Positions 21,759-36,863 of a DNA stretch of 64,000 nucleotides are shown in pieces. A program made the translations under genes and the position numbers. Where the stretch lies: the NCBI GenBank assembly GCA_011319805.1, contig SJRY01000068.1, positions 124,001-188,000 of the forward strand, in the 5' to 3' direction. Under the pieces are notes generated by a model, which ran no database searches, had not been told where the DNA came from, and saw nothing but the letters and a program-made list of their open reading frames with translations. Source of the DNA: Macrocybe gigantea (taxonomy: Eukaryota; Basidiomycota; Agaricomycetes; Agaricales; Callistosporiaceae). Position 1 is the stretch's first letter, and each line of letters begins with the position of its first letter.

Positions 21759-22831
21759 ATGTCCAACGCAGATATCCCCTCTCCCGGTGTTCAAGACGGC
21801 ATCGATTATTGGAATACGCAGCCGGCGACATTGGACGGCGTCCTCGGTATGTAGCTGTTGCATCTGTCGATTTGGGTCCACGATAACCGATTTCTTGCCC
21901 GTCCAGGCGGATTTGGTTCAGGGGTAACAGTGTTCATCTTCAACCCTTCGATCTGCGGACTGAAAACACACATCCCAGACGCTCCCTCGGATCGATGCCC
22001 TCGGATCTCGATTATTTCTCCTTCATCTATATCCGGACTTATCGACTGTGCCTTCTGCTTTTCGGCCTCTTTCTCCACAGTTGCCCGCTAGGACGCGAGC
22101 CCTCGATGTCGGGGCTGGCATCGGGCGCGTCACCGCGGACGTCCTCCTCCACCTCGTTTCTGATGTCACCCTGCTCGAGCCCGTGGATGCGTTCATACAA
22201 GAAGCTCTGGCCCGCGGCCGGGCGAGTGAAAACGCCGCGACGCCTCATCCATTGGCCTGGAAGGGCCTAGCAGATAAATTTAAAAGTGTCACATTCTTGC
22301 AGGGGACCCTTCAAGAATTTGACCCACTGCGGCCGCACCATGCCACCTTCCGCGATCGGGTTGGGTATCAACCACCACGACCTGGAGCAGAGGTGGACCT
22401 CGGATTCGATGTCATCTGGTGTCAATGGTGCCTCGGACATCTGAGCGACAGCGATCTCGTTGCCTTCCTTAAACGAAGTCATGCCGCACTGCGGGACAGG
22501 GAAAAGGGAAAGAGCGTTATTGTTGTAAAGGAGAATCTATGCTTGGATAACAGCGATGGAACGCCTTGTACCGTTTTCGATGAACAGGATTCTAGTCTGA
22601 CAAGGTAATTCACTAGGGATCGTAACCGTCAAAGGCGGGGCACTGAAGCAGTCCAACAAAGGTCCGATGTTGCATGGAAAGAAATATTCCAGAAGGCTGG
22701 GCTCACAGTGGTCCACGAACAAGTACAGGAGGGTTTCCCGGATGGATTATATGTTGTAAAAATGTAAGTCATGCCATCTGTCGCGAACGACACCCTATGC
22801 CAACCCTCGGTGCAGGTATGGACTTCGATAA
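21759..22831 (+). CDS. tae1: alpha-N-methyltransferase NTM1 (protein N-terminal Xaa-Pro-Lys)
   Basis: Methylates the alpha-amino group of proteins starting Xaa-Pro-Lys after Met removal, such as ribosomal proteins. Five exons (21759-21846, 21907-21923, 21979-22604, 22662-22763, 22816-22831) give 282 residues. Signatures are DYWNTQPATLDGVLGGFGSG and RIDALGSRLFLLHL, SAM motif I ALDVGAGIGRVTADVLL, motif II VTLLEPVDAFIQEA, and FDVIWCQWCLGHLSDSDLV. It ends VHEQVQEGFPDGLYVVKMYG plus LR, the family's usual ending. Exon 2 is only 17 nt and the last exon 16 nt. The fungal version has longer loops than the human enzyme. Confidence 0.92.
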
Positions 22832-23033
22832 GGACATCTGGAAAAGAACGGCCCGAAGAGGTAAACAGTTACAGAGGGGAGCTATGCGATTGTAATCATG
22901 AGAGTCATAGAGGATCATGCAAGCAGAACGACTAGGAATACATGCAAAGGCAAGGAATGGCGGCAATAGTCGCCATAGTTGTCAGCCAGGACAAAGGGTT
23001 AAAAAACTGAAAACGTGAAGGAGTAGATCAGCG

Positions 23034-24190
23034 TCAGGGGAGTTTCTGGCAGCTGGTGGTGTCCATGTTGCCCTTCGCGGTATCATTGAAGTCATAATGC
23101 CATCCTCTCCGTTCCTTGGCATCGACGCGCTCGGTCAACGTGGGGAAGGACATCCTCACGAGTCCGTCCAAAATAGGCCAATTCTCGTCCGAGGTGATAC
23201 CAGTCAGAATCCTAACCCTGAGTCGAGGAGCCGGACGATGGAATGCGACTTGGTGCGGATGTTGATAAGATTTTTGGGGTGGCACCGACGAAGCCGCTGC
23301 TTTTGTGTAATAAGCGAGAAGAGGAGAAGTGGATGTGTAAAACTGCGCCAGCCGGCGGGCGAATATCTCCTGCAGAGCGATTAGCAAAGCACGGACAGAA
23401 GGACGGGTAGGCTAAGATATACGGGGTTATCGTCCGGACGTCTCGTCAAGGGTTCTCCGGTTTCATCGTCCATGCCCTCTACTTTGGGGGGATTATAGGA
23501 CATGTTGTAAACACGCCCCGAAGGAAGATGGACCCATCTGTCAGAAATGCGACTGAGTATGACTTTGTCAGGGACATCAACGTTGACGACAAGACTGAGC
23601 GGCGTGCTTTTTGACCTGGATTATATGAAGAGTCAATGCGACGGAAATAAATTCGAAAAATGAAGATACCTGAGATGGGCGTCGAGTAATTCGCCTTGGC
23701 CCAACGTGCGAGGGAATCCGTCCAATATCCAATGCTGATAATGAATGGTAATTGTACGTAAGTATTGATAAAATTTTGGTCGGGCATGACTATAGGGACG
23801 CACCTTGTTCTGCAGGCGATCCAGCTCGCTCGTGACAACCTTGAGCACAAGCTCATCCGGGAGGAGGGCTCCTCGGGCGACAATATCTTCAGCCTGTCTG
23901 CCGATTTCTGTCCGCTCGACAATGTGCTGACGGAGAAGGTCGCCCGTAGAGAGGGAGACAATGTCGTATTTTTTGACGAGGCGCGCAGTGAGTGTGCCCT
24001 TGCCGGCGCCGGGCTTTCCGAACATGACCATACGAAGCATGTGGGTTGACTCGTGTTCGCGGTCCTCCTGTGTGTTGCGAGCGTTGAGGTAAAATGGCAA
24101 GCCCCGGCGGAAGGGCGCAGAATAGGTTATGGGTCGGGCATGAGTTTGAAGGTTGCGCGAGACCTTGGCGAGCCGGTTGGTGAACGACAT
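23034..24190 (-). CDS. adk2: mitochondrial GTP:AMP phosphotransferase (adenylate kinase 3 type)
   Basis: Transfers phosphate between GTP/ATP and AMP in the mitochondrial matrix. The basic, Arg-rich N-terminus is a likely presequence. The P-loop [15 protein letters not shown], the AMP site [31 protein letters not shown] and the LID entry [20 protein letters not shown] are all seen. The LID has no Cys zinc cluster, as in eukaryotic members. The C-terminal extension ([15 protein letters not shown]) runs to the TGA at 23034. At least four exons. The start at 24190 is followed upstream by an A-rich plus-strand tract (24200-24217). Confidence 0.9.
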
Positions 24191-24554
24191 ATTGGCTCAA
24201 AAAAAAAGAAAAAAAGTCTTGAGCAGAGCCTTATAGTTCGCAAACCCACTGGAGACCGAGTGGAAACTTGTCAGTCGCGCATCCGTTTGGGGCTCAAAAT
24301 TTTTATGTGGACGCTAAGCGGTGTACCAAGGGGGGAAACGAGTGCGAACTCACGTAAGATTTCTCCGGAATGGCACGATTCCTTATCGCAGCCGAGGCCG
24401 ACGCTTATCACGAACGAGGTCCTGACCGTCCAGCCCTGGCCCCCGACTTTTTATCCTTCTCGGGCTCGAGTGCGGCGTTCCGCTGTCTCACACAAGTCTC
24501 AGTGATGAGAAACGAAATAAACTCTACAACAAGACATTGTATTCTGCTTCGTTT
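24191..24554. other. intergenic stretch, no gene seen
   Basis: Lies between the start of the adenylate kinase and the stop of the SDR gene, both on the minus strand. It holds an oligo(A) tract next to the kinase start (oligo(T) on its sense strand) and otherwise unremarkable sequence, presumably the kinase promoter and the SDR 3' end. Confidence 0.5.
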
Positions 24555-25831
24555 TCATGTGCTGATCCCCACCGCTGGTTCCCCTCCCCGTGATTTTGCG
24601 TGTCCTATTAACTCGAGCATCCGCCGAACTCCGATGATGCCACGAATTGGGCTCGACAAGTCTAGAACGCGGCACACTGCGGCCGCCACCTGATCGACGT
24701 GCACTGGGGGCGTGGCCAGCGCATTCGCGACGGACTCCAGAGATGACCTCGATTGCAGCGTCACACCAGGGAGCGCAGCACTGAGGGTTCGCAGAACGTT
24801 CGACGGCGTCGGAAGAGAGGGTGGCATACTCGAATGGATGGTGGCCGACAGGTCGAGGAGAATGGCAGGCAACGTAGTTAACGGACGATGGTACGCGTGA
24901 TAAACCAGGCCTTTTCCATTGGGAGGCGGAAATAGAGAGAATTACTTTGAAGGACGCGAAATGAAGAAAACGGCACATACTTGGGCGAATGTATACACCA
25001 CGATACCCAGGGTTCACCCTCATCATTGCCTCGATGCCTTGCTCGGCTTCGCGTTTCGTCTCAATGTACCGCGCTGGGATGAAAGGCCGGAAGATGTCTT
25101 CCGCAGACAAATACACGAACGGACGAGCCGCATTCTGCGTCTCGTTTGGACTTGAGGAGAGGAACGCTTCGCAGACGCGAAGGGCTGCAAAGCAATGAGC
25201 CTTGCCGGCTTCCGTGTCGAAAGGACAGAATGTAAGACTGACCCGAGTCTCTATTCATGGCTTCATAACTCGTTGTCCCGTCCGACTTCTCCAAAGGATT
25301 ACTGTGATCGCCGCTCAAGGCCGTCTGGAGGAACGTTCCGAGCAAGGCCGGAACGTCACCTTCTTTTATGGCTTGCTTGTATTTTCCATCCTCGATGAGC
25401 GTGCCCAGCGTGTGCACCACGCCGCTCACTTCTGGAAAGATGTGCTCAAACGTCTGGGGACGAAGCGCATCCCCTTTTTGCCATTCGACCTGGACGTGGA
25501 GGTTTAGGTGATTCTGGGTTCGCATGAATAAGACGGAAATGAGAAATCACACTTTAGATGTCCATGTCGGAGTATGTCCTTTTGCAGTCCTGTAGGGTTT
25601 TCCAGAGGAACTGTGAAAAGGCATCAGCGTTCTATGAAAAACGCCAAAGAAGCAGAGGCATACCTGACACTGGTCACCTGGAAGCCTCGCGCCAATGCGG
25701 CTTTACAAATGGCCGAGCCTGCTCAACGTCATGAATGAACAAGTGCGTGGCCGAAGAAAATGTGCTGAATGGACAGCACCTATGAAGCCGTTCCCGCCGA
25801 CGACCAAGATTCGTCTCACAGCGGAGGCCAT
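24555..25831 (-). CDS. coq11: mitochondrial atypical SDR, COQ11/NDUFA9-like
   Basis: NAD(P)-binding Rossmann protein of the atypical short-chain dehydrogenase group; yeast Coq11 is tied to the coenzyme Q synthome. The start MASAVRRILVVGGNGFIGSA carries the dinucleotide GxxGxxG loop. Then come ICKAALARGFQVTSV and RTAKGHTPTWTSKVEWQKGD, GVVHTLGTLIED, FVYLSAEDIFRPFIPARYIE (YxxxK replaced by YIETKREAE) and GLVYHAYHRPLTTLPAILLD. Exon 1 splices within the Gly loop (25831-about 25780). Catalysis is doubtful, as in other atypical SDRs. The choice between COQ11 and an NDUFA9-related role rests on general resemblance. Confidence 0.78.
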
Positions 25832-26100
25832 GATAATAACTTGCACAAATGAAGTTAAAGAGTCACGTTATCAGAATACATTTATTTCTATCTACGCGCA
25901 GCGTACTTGTGCAATGCATGAGCTACTAGAGCCCTCTAAAGTATACAGTATCTAACTAGCGATACATGGTGTGGGCGGCGTCAAGCCACGGGACTCGAGA
26001 GGACACGTCCTCAACTGGAGCTAGCTCCCGTCCAAAGCAGACAAACGGCAGACGATATAACAGATAACAGATAAAGAAAAATAAAATGCAAAGACGACCT

Positions 26101-27279
26101 CAGACGAAGGTCCAGGTGACTGAAATATACATCGATCAGCTCATTCATCTTCCCACATGAATAAAAAGTACGTACTGGGAACCATGCCTTGCGAAAGGGC
26201 AGCAATTTTCTTGAAAGCACCCTCTGAAAGATCAATAGAGTTGTTGTTCTCGCAGGTAGGGCAGGCGTCTGCGATGGTGACTCGAACAGACTACAGCGCA
26301 GTCGATGAGACGACAGGACAGCTGAAAGCTTCAAACGAAACATGCCTTTCCATTCGCAGGATTGGTGATCTGGACTTGCTTGCCGCAGAGGGGAGATTTG
26401 ACATTAAGGTTACCGTAACGTCGGTAGTCTAAGAATTATCGTATCAGCTTGGCTGGCAGAAGTTATTGTTTGAGCTTACCCATGGCAGCGATCATGTCAT
26501 TGTCACTGTGAACTGTGCCGCAAGCGCCAGCAACGCCACCCTGATAGAAGTATGTGGCACTGATGAACAGTTAGTGTGACACCCGTCTGGAGTGCCGTGC
26601 AAACACTTACAAGCCTCCTTTGTTGACGGCGCTTGAGGCGTTGTCAGATGCAGGAGATTTGATGGGCGTCGCTGAGGGGTGAGGGACAGCAACAGATGAG
26701 TGAACAATGTCGACTTGACGCGAGGTCGTAGAGGGAGCGGTCGTCGTGTGAAGGGCATGAGTGGGAGTGGGAGCAGGGGGCAGAACCGATGTGGAAGCGT
26801 CATCTTCGTCATCAGTGCAGTCTTCGTCACCATCGTCCGGGATGGTGGCGGTGGAAGTAGCGACGACAGAGGTCGCCGCGGTCGTGACTGCTGAAGGGTT
26901 GCATTGAGCAGGGCGGGCGGTCTCGAGCTTTTCGGTAGCCTTGATTGGGCGCAATGATTGGTGAGACCCGGTAGGTACAACGAGGCAAACAATGCATACC
27001 AAAAGGGGATGGCAACATTGATCGAAAAATGGCTTGCCATGCTGATTTTGACAACCGAGCGCTACATAACGGGCATGATAAGCCGTGTACGGCTAAAATA
27101 CAGTACGTCGGTCAACAATGAGAAAAAGAAAGCAACACGACAGGAAAAAAATTTGCTATGCGCACCTCCAAAACGTCAGTTTTCCATCCTGCAGGAGGGG
27201 AGGCACGAGGAATCGCGAGGGACGCGACGATCGGGACAGCGGAAAGGGCGAACAAGGCGTAGAAGATGACGGAGAACAT
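26101..27279 (-). CDS. secreted double-psi beta-barrel (RlpA/expansin-like) protein
   Basis: Secreted fungal protein with an expansin-like barrel and no known catalysis. MFSVIFYALFALSAVPIVAS is a signal peptide. A Cys-rich N-terminal part follows (YHARYVALGCQNQHGKPFFD, then QCCHPLLATEKLETARPAQC), then a long Ser/Thr/Asp/Pro linker that is probably O-glycosylated. The C-terminal barrel is GGVAGACGTVHSDNDMIAAM, NLNVKSPLCGKQVQITNPAN, then VTIADACPTCENNNSIDLS and ITWTFV. The intron 26291-26345 has a GC donor. Members of this type are often induced during mushroom development or stress; that is family knowledge, not shown here. Confidence 0.85.
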
Positions 27280-27603
27280 GATTCGTCTGTTGGAAAAGGG
27301 AGGTTGTTGGGTAGCGAGAGGAATGGGGAGAGAACGTTGGCTTTTAAATGAGAGAAAAAGAAGAGCCGCTAGGGACAGATGAGCTCGAGAAAGACAAATG
27401 AGGAACACGAAGACGAACGTCAATAAGGCCGAGAAGGCGAGGCAAAGGCGAGGAGAAGGGAAGGAAGGCAACCTGACCAGGTTGTTGTAATTTCCACAAA
27501 AAAATTAATTAATATACTCAATTTGTTTGGCTAACTCTTGCGCAGCCAAACAACGACCAGCTGCCAGCGTCGAGGCACAGCAACGACGCCGACGACAGCC
27601 TCG
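27280..27603. promoter_or_regulatory. divergent promoter region, secreted barrel protein / SCAMP
   Basis: No gene is seen. On the minus strand, long T/C-rich stretches (about 27340-27470) precede the secreted-protein start, typical of strongly expressed fungal genes. An A/T-rich block sits at 27495-27520. Confidence 0.4.
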
Positions 27604-28907
27604 ATGAGCTCCTACTCAGCGGATTACGCACAAAACCCGTTCGCGTCAAATCACGCCTTGACGCCAATCCATTCGATGATCCAGCCCCAACGACTCACAG
27701 CCCCTCCCATGCCGCAGAGGCCGCTCACCTGGAACAGCTCCGGCAGCGCGAGCAGGACCTCGAACGCCGCGAACGCGAATTCAACGCAAAGGTGGACAAT
27801 CTAAGACGTAATGGCAAAAATAACTGGCCTCCATGTCCGTCCACTTCGCCTTCCTCCCTGTCTCCCTTCACTAAACGTCATGCTCCTCTCCAGTTTTCCC
27901 CCTCATCTTCCATTCTATTCCCGACGAGATTCCCGAGGCCTCGCGTTCACTTATCACCCGGCTGTATCAGCTATGGCTCGTCTTGGTAGCAACTCTGATA
28001 ATCAACATGGTTGCCTGCATCTTCATCCTTCTGGCCGGGGCAGAGGACGGCGGAAGGGACCTCGGAGCAAGCATTGGGCGAGTCCGCTCCTCCGATAGCC
28101 TTGTCCCGGTTCGCTGAACGACCCCTAGATACGTTTTCGTTATCACCGTCTTGTCCTTCCTTCTGTGGTACCGGTACGATGCTCCCCTTTTTCCCGGTCT
28201 ATGTCTCCATTGACACTCCGTTTTCCTTTCTTGTAGGCCAATATATAACGGTTACATGAAGGTGTGGTCCGCCACTTCTGCTACCGAATTACTGAATTAA
28301 CCCATTTCCCGGCATTTCAGGAGCAATCGCTGTATTATTGTCAGTCAGCCGTGCATTGACAGCATTGCGCTTCTAATCGCCAGCTTAGACTTTTACTTCT
28401 TCTTTTGCGGGTTCCACCTTCTTTTTAGTGTCTATATGTAAGCTATAGCATTACTCGTCACATCAGCCTTCTGAACCCCTTTATGCCGCAAGGATTATCG
28501 GTGTTCCAAGGTATGTTTCCTCTTCCGTAGCTCCGAGGAAGGTCCAGATTCTCACTCGCTGTGGCCAGCACCGGGTCATCAGGCCTTATTAGGACGATCC
28601 AGATGTTCGTAAGGCATTATTGGGCCGCTGCTGTCCTTGGTCTGGTGGCCACCGTAGGCTGGACGATACAGGGCCTCGGTAATGCGTATTATTACCGACA
28701 GGTACGCCAACTTCTCTTCCAACTTGAAATGCATAGGCATAATCGTCGCTCCGATTAGATTTATGCCCATCATACTGCCGCGGGTCATACGATTGAAAAG
28801 GTTGGTGTCTTTCGTTCTTGTCGCCACATTTTCACTCAGTCAACTGTACAAAGGCTAAGTCTGAGCTGGCCTCGCACGGTGCCAAAGCCTACTTCACCCG
28901 CGGATGA
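27604..28907 (+). CDS. secretory carrier membrane protein (SCAMP)
   Basis: Four-pass membrane protein of the post-Golgi and endosomal recycling system. The N-terminus has NPF motifs (AQNPFAS, DANPFDDP) that bind EH-domain proteins, then a coiled coil (LEQLRQREQDLERREREFNA). The core is NNWPPFFPLIFHSIPDEIPE, WLVLVATLIINMVACIFILL, VFVITVLSFLLWYRPIYNGY, MKEQSLYYYFYFFFCGFHLL, and GWTIQGLGNAYYYRQ, ending GAKAYFTRG. About nine exons; the intron 28079-28129 has a GC donor. Between the two NPF motifs the frame shifts by one base (27657/27658). If a C is missing there, the start is ATG 27604; otherwise the 5' end must be elsewhere. Confidence 0.87.
27655..27658 (+). other. apparent 1-nt deletion in SCAMP
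   Basis: MSSYSADYAQNPFASNHA ends in one frame and LDANPFDDPAP begins in the next. GCC-TTG in place of GCC-CTT explains it by one lost C in a CCC run. An unseen upstream exon in the second frame is the alternative. Confidence 0.55.
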
Positions 28908-29355
28908 ACGATTATTGGTTATGACCTGACACGTCCTTGGATAGACGCTTCGTTCTTGTCTGTTATGGTCCATTGTATTGAGGATAATAAAAACATACCC
29001 ATTGCCAAAAATGGACATGAAAAGGCGTGAGGCAGTGACTGCCGGTCGGAGTTTAAAAAATCAATCAAATATCCTGAATCGCAGGTCCGCTCTTGTTTCA
29101 ACCAACCATCTCCTTCCACTAAATGTATGTCGCCCCAGTCCCGGTATATCTCACCAATGCTGATCCTTCTTCAGCAAAAAAGTCATTAAAAACATACAAA
29201 AAACCCTTTTTTTATATCAAGCGGTTGCGTTGTTGCCTCTTCGTGTGCTTTCGCTTTTTTTTCCTTTCCACTGGCGCTTCTGACGTTTTTCTTCCACAGT
29301 CGCAGAAAAAGTACACAAAGCAGTAACGACCCAATTTCCCTAGAAAAAAACAGAC
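28908..29355. promoter_or_regulatory. PAB1 promoter and leader, A-rich and pyrimidine-rich tracts
   Basis: No gene is seen. Oligo(A) blocks at about 29175-29210, a T/C-rich tract at about 29247-29269 and an A-rich stretch ending at the ATG (about 29342-29355). PABP genes elsewhere autoregulate through A-rich leaders; a similar role is inferred. Confidence 0.4.
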
Positions 29356-31659
<2,304 letters not shown>

Positions 31660-32106
31660 GTTCCTCGCCACGGAGGGATCGACATGCACGGTATGGCTTT
31701 CATGTTTCTATGGAGCGATTTTTCGCCTCGTCCACTCGTTCATATGTATGCTCTATGGCTGTTGATATGTTGTTGGGTCAATCACCCGCTGTTCCCTTTG
31801 CTGTTCTCCTTGTCGTTCATGTCCTTGCATTCTACTACTAGGGATTTGGTAGTACTACTTTCGTGTCTACTTTGTGAACGAGAAATGGTGATGACCAACT
31901 TCATTCTCTATCTGGCTCAGAGCTTAAATTCTCAGAAAATCTGCAGGTGTGTTCCTCCAGATCAGGGGGAAAAACAGAACGAGACTTACGGAAGTGTCTT
32001 TGCCTCCTGTGAAACGCTATTGCATTTTGGTACTGAACGAAAGAATCAGCTATTTCGGCGAGACGATGAATCTTGATGGCAGCAAAAGATTGCCATTGAC
32101 GATATT
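31660..32106. other. intergenic stretch between converging genes, no gene seen
   Basis: Holds the 3' regions of PAB1 (plus) and the methyltransferase (minus). It is T-rich, with no ORF resembling a family. Confidence 0.5.
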
Positions 32107-33470
32107 CTACTGACATTTTGACGCATAAACGATATGTAACAGTGTCGACAATGCGGCATTTGGATAATACAGATCTCGTTGAGCATCAGAGACAATGCGC
32201 TCCGCTTTCGCATCCGAGAGACCGCTAGCGAGAAAAAGCGGCTTGAGTGCCGGTATGAATAACTCGTAGTCCATCCATTGCAGTTGACCGACTGTGAGCA
32301 AGTCTGCATCTGGAGACCGGTGTTCAGACGTCATCCAAATGTCGGTTGGGTTTAAACTCACCATTTGGCCAAAATCCGACGGGTATGTTACCGCTGTGCA
32401 CGACGATGTTGTCGAACGCGACAGTCGCTGCAAGCAGATTCGATAAACGATGAGGAACAGTGACGTCTATGCCTCGTCTAGATAGACATGCCCTATATGT
32501 TTCCCAAAAGTTGAGCCAACCGTGGAGGCCGGCAAGGTCTGAGTATTCTGTGGCAGACTTTCCGTCGATGATGGGGATCAGGTCTGGTTCGATCAGGAGA
32601 ACGAGACCGCCCGGACGGAGTATACGCGCTATTTCCTGGAGTAATCTCGGATAGTCGCGAATCTGAAGTAGAGAAGGAAATGATTTGTGTTCGGTTAGAA
32701 GCTCTGAGAGATCTTTGCATACCCCGGTGTGCATTGATCTGGCGTGGATGAAATCAAAGTGGGAATCCGGATAGGGAACGTGTCTTTGATCCAGGTCACA
32801 TAGTTCGAACCTGGATTTACGTTTTTGGATAAATGCACATCCGTAACAGGCCGCAAATGGAGACTGACGTGCAGTTCGGTGGCACTGTCCTGGACGTGCG
32901 ACGAACGAGGGAGGTTAGAAACGGAAATGGTGGGCATAGCAATGGCTGGACCTGGGCTGTATGGGTGCAAGGTCGATGCCAATGACTTCTGCGCGAGGAA
33001 AGTCATCGGCCATGTCAATTGCCCTGAATGGGGAGCGAAAAAAATCTGTTAGAACGATATTACACGCATCACGACGCTATGACTTGCCAGAAGCCTCCAC
33101 CCGTTCCCAGATCGAGGACTAGATGGACACACACAAGTCTCAACGAAGGGGTAAAGCGCTGTGCGGAAGATATCCACACCTCTTCTCTGTTCTCCAAATT
33201 GCAGTGCCTCTTTTACAGGCCCAATGTAGTTTCTGCCATGGAAGACGAACTGAAGCATACGGTGGTGGAGCTGCGAGCGCTGAAACTGCTCTTTAGTGGA
33301 GGTCTCGTTTAGAAACGGTGGCGAATTCGTACCTTGACTTCATCTTCGTCCACGGGAAGCATATACGTCTCGTTGAGCGCGTTCAAGGTCCGTCCATGTA
33401 GCCGGCGCAAAAACACGGAATCGTCTTCCAACGGGTACGAGTAGTCGGACGTGTCAGCGTCGAGAGACAT
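32107..33470 (-). CDS. SAM-dependent methyltransferase, fungal secondary-metabolism/TAM-like type
   Basis: Class I methyltransferase of the large fungal group with a long N-terminal cap. It starts MSLDADTSDYSYPLEDDSVF, followed by LHGRTLNALNETYMLPVDED. The cap FQRSQLHHRMLQFVF is followed by motif I RVLDLGTGGGFW (split by an intron), IDMADDFPRAEVIGIDLAPI, then ELCDLDQRHVPYPDSHFDFI and HARSMHTG, and RLLQEIARILRPGGLVLLIE. It ends QRDLYYPNAALSTLLHIVYA. About eight exons. A sister of LaeA-like and UMTA-type proteins by layout, but the substrate cannot be named. Confidence 0.8.
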
Positions 33471-33706
33471 GCGAGCGAACAACAGGCAGGGCTAAATCGC
33501 ATAACGCAAGTCTAGCGAGCACTGGTTTATACGACGCCTTTTTTTTCTTTGGATAATTCAATCACGTCAAGAAAGCTCAGAAAATGTCATGAGAACAAGC
33601 CAGAAATGCCGACTGTGAGAATCACAGCGTAGCGCTGCGACATGCGGCTGATGCATTCAATTCGCAAACCTGCATCACTGCGAAACAGAGACCCGAATTG
33701 CTCCTC

Positions 33707-34492
33707 ATGGACGACTCTTACGAAATGCAGGACCTCTCTGCACAACCGGAGCGACAGACAGAGCCCGACGACGCGGTGGAGGGGAAAACCAATGCTCTGA
33801 CCAATTGGGCGTGGTCGTCCGTATGCATGTGAGGCCTCGACATCGTATCGCTCCCCCTCTACTTCGCTCAATTCTGCTCTGAATAAAGTCTGCTCATATT
33901 GGCGTCTGTTCTGACACTGTCCCCACGTCTGCTGCTTTTCTTGTCGGAGGTAACAAGTCCCGACCCGCGGTCAACCCTGACCCCTCTCGAATCCTTCCTC
34001 GCTATGAATCTCGGTGTTTCACTGGCCGCGGTCGCACTTATCATAATCTTCAACGTGAGGCGGGGAAGCTTAGGTTTGTCCCTGCAGAGATGCGACTAAA
34101 TCATGCCGTGTCGGCAGGTTCCTTTTTCCCATCCGGAAGAGGCAGAAATGTTGCAGAGGTCCGCGCAGCCCAACGCTATTCTCGTTCCCTTGGTGCTATC
34201 CACGGGCCTGGTCGCTTTTCTGTCGTACAACACCAAGGGTCTTGGATCCTTATCAACGCTTGTGTTCTTGGCCTATTCTGTAACCTCCTTGTGGGGCTTT
34301 GGATTGTGCGAAAACCATCTCCTCCCTTGATGAAACTTAAACATATTCCCGCAGATCGTCTTCGGGCAGCCATCTTCCCTATCAAACAAAATAGGCGCCG
34401 ACAAACATACTTCGGCCTTTATCTTTGGAAACAAAGCCGCTGCATCTGTCAAGAAAAAGATATGGAAACAAGAACAAAAGCGGAAGTCCTGA
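33707..34492 (+). CDS. small four-pass membrane protein, unrecognised family
   Basis: I do not recognise the family. A short acidic N-terminus ([20 protein letters not shown]) is followed by four hydrophobic helices: [57 protein letters not shown] and [15 protein letters not shown]. It ends in a basic tail ([13 protein letters not shown]), the layout of a small ER or organelle membrane protein. Exons are separated at about 33816-33888 and 34053-34117. At the last intron the frames match only if one G is added to GGGG at 34293-34296, giving SLWGLWIIVFG. It converges on SRP54, 87 bp away. Confidence 0.68.
34293..34296 (+). other. apparent 1-nt deletion in a G run of the membrane protein gene
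   Basis: With GGGG the last exon runs into a stop after [13 protein letters not shown]. With GGGGG the fourth helix reads SLWGLWI and the final exon continues [19 protein letters not shown] to a basic end. Confidence 0.45.
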
Positions 34493-34579
34493 CCCTTTCT
34501 TTTAGGAGTATCATGCATTCTCGTGGATCTATATACGATACATAACCTGTACGCGGTAGTAATACACCAAATGCAACGC

Positions 34580-36783
<2,204 letters not shown>

Positions 36784-36863
36784 GGTTGCTAAGTTGAATG
36801 TGTTGTGCGAGGCGCTGCTCCTGCTTGTCTGATCTCTTGCTTTATTATTACAGGACACCAACA
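36784..36863. promoter_or_regulatory. 80-bp divergent promoter SRP54/SPT8
   Basis: Only 80 bases separate the two start codons. The stretch is T/C-rich towards SPT8 and ends ttattattacag, which may be a 5'-UTR splice acceptor. No clear TATA box is seen. Confidence 0.4.

Noticed and set aside
26492..27040. Pro/Leu/Arg-rich minus-strand ORF of 182 residues
   Set aside because: It is an off-frame reading of the Ser/Thr/Asp linker of the secreted barrel protein.
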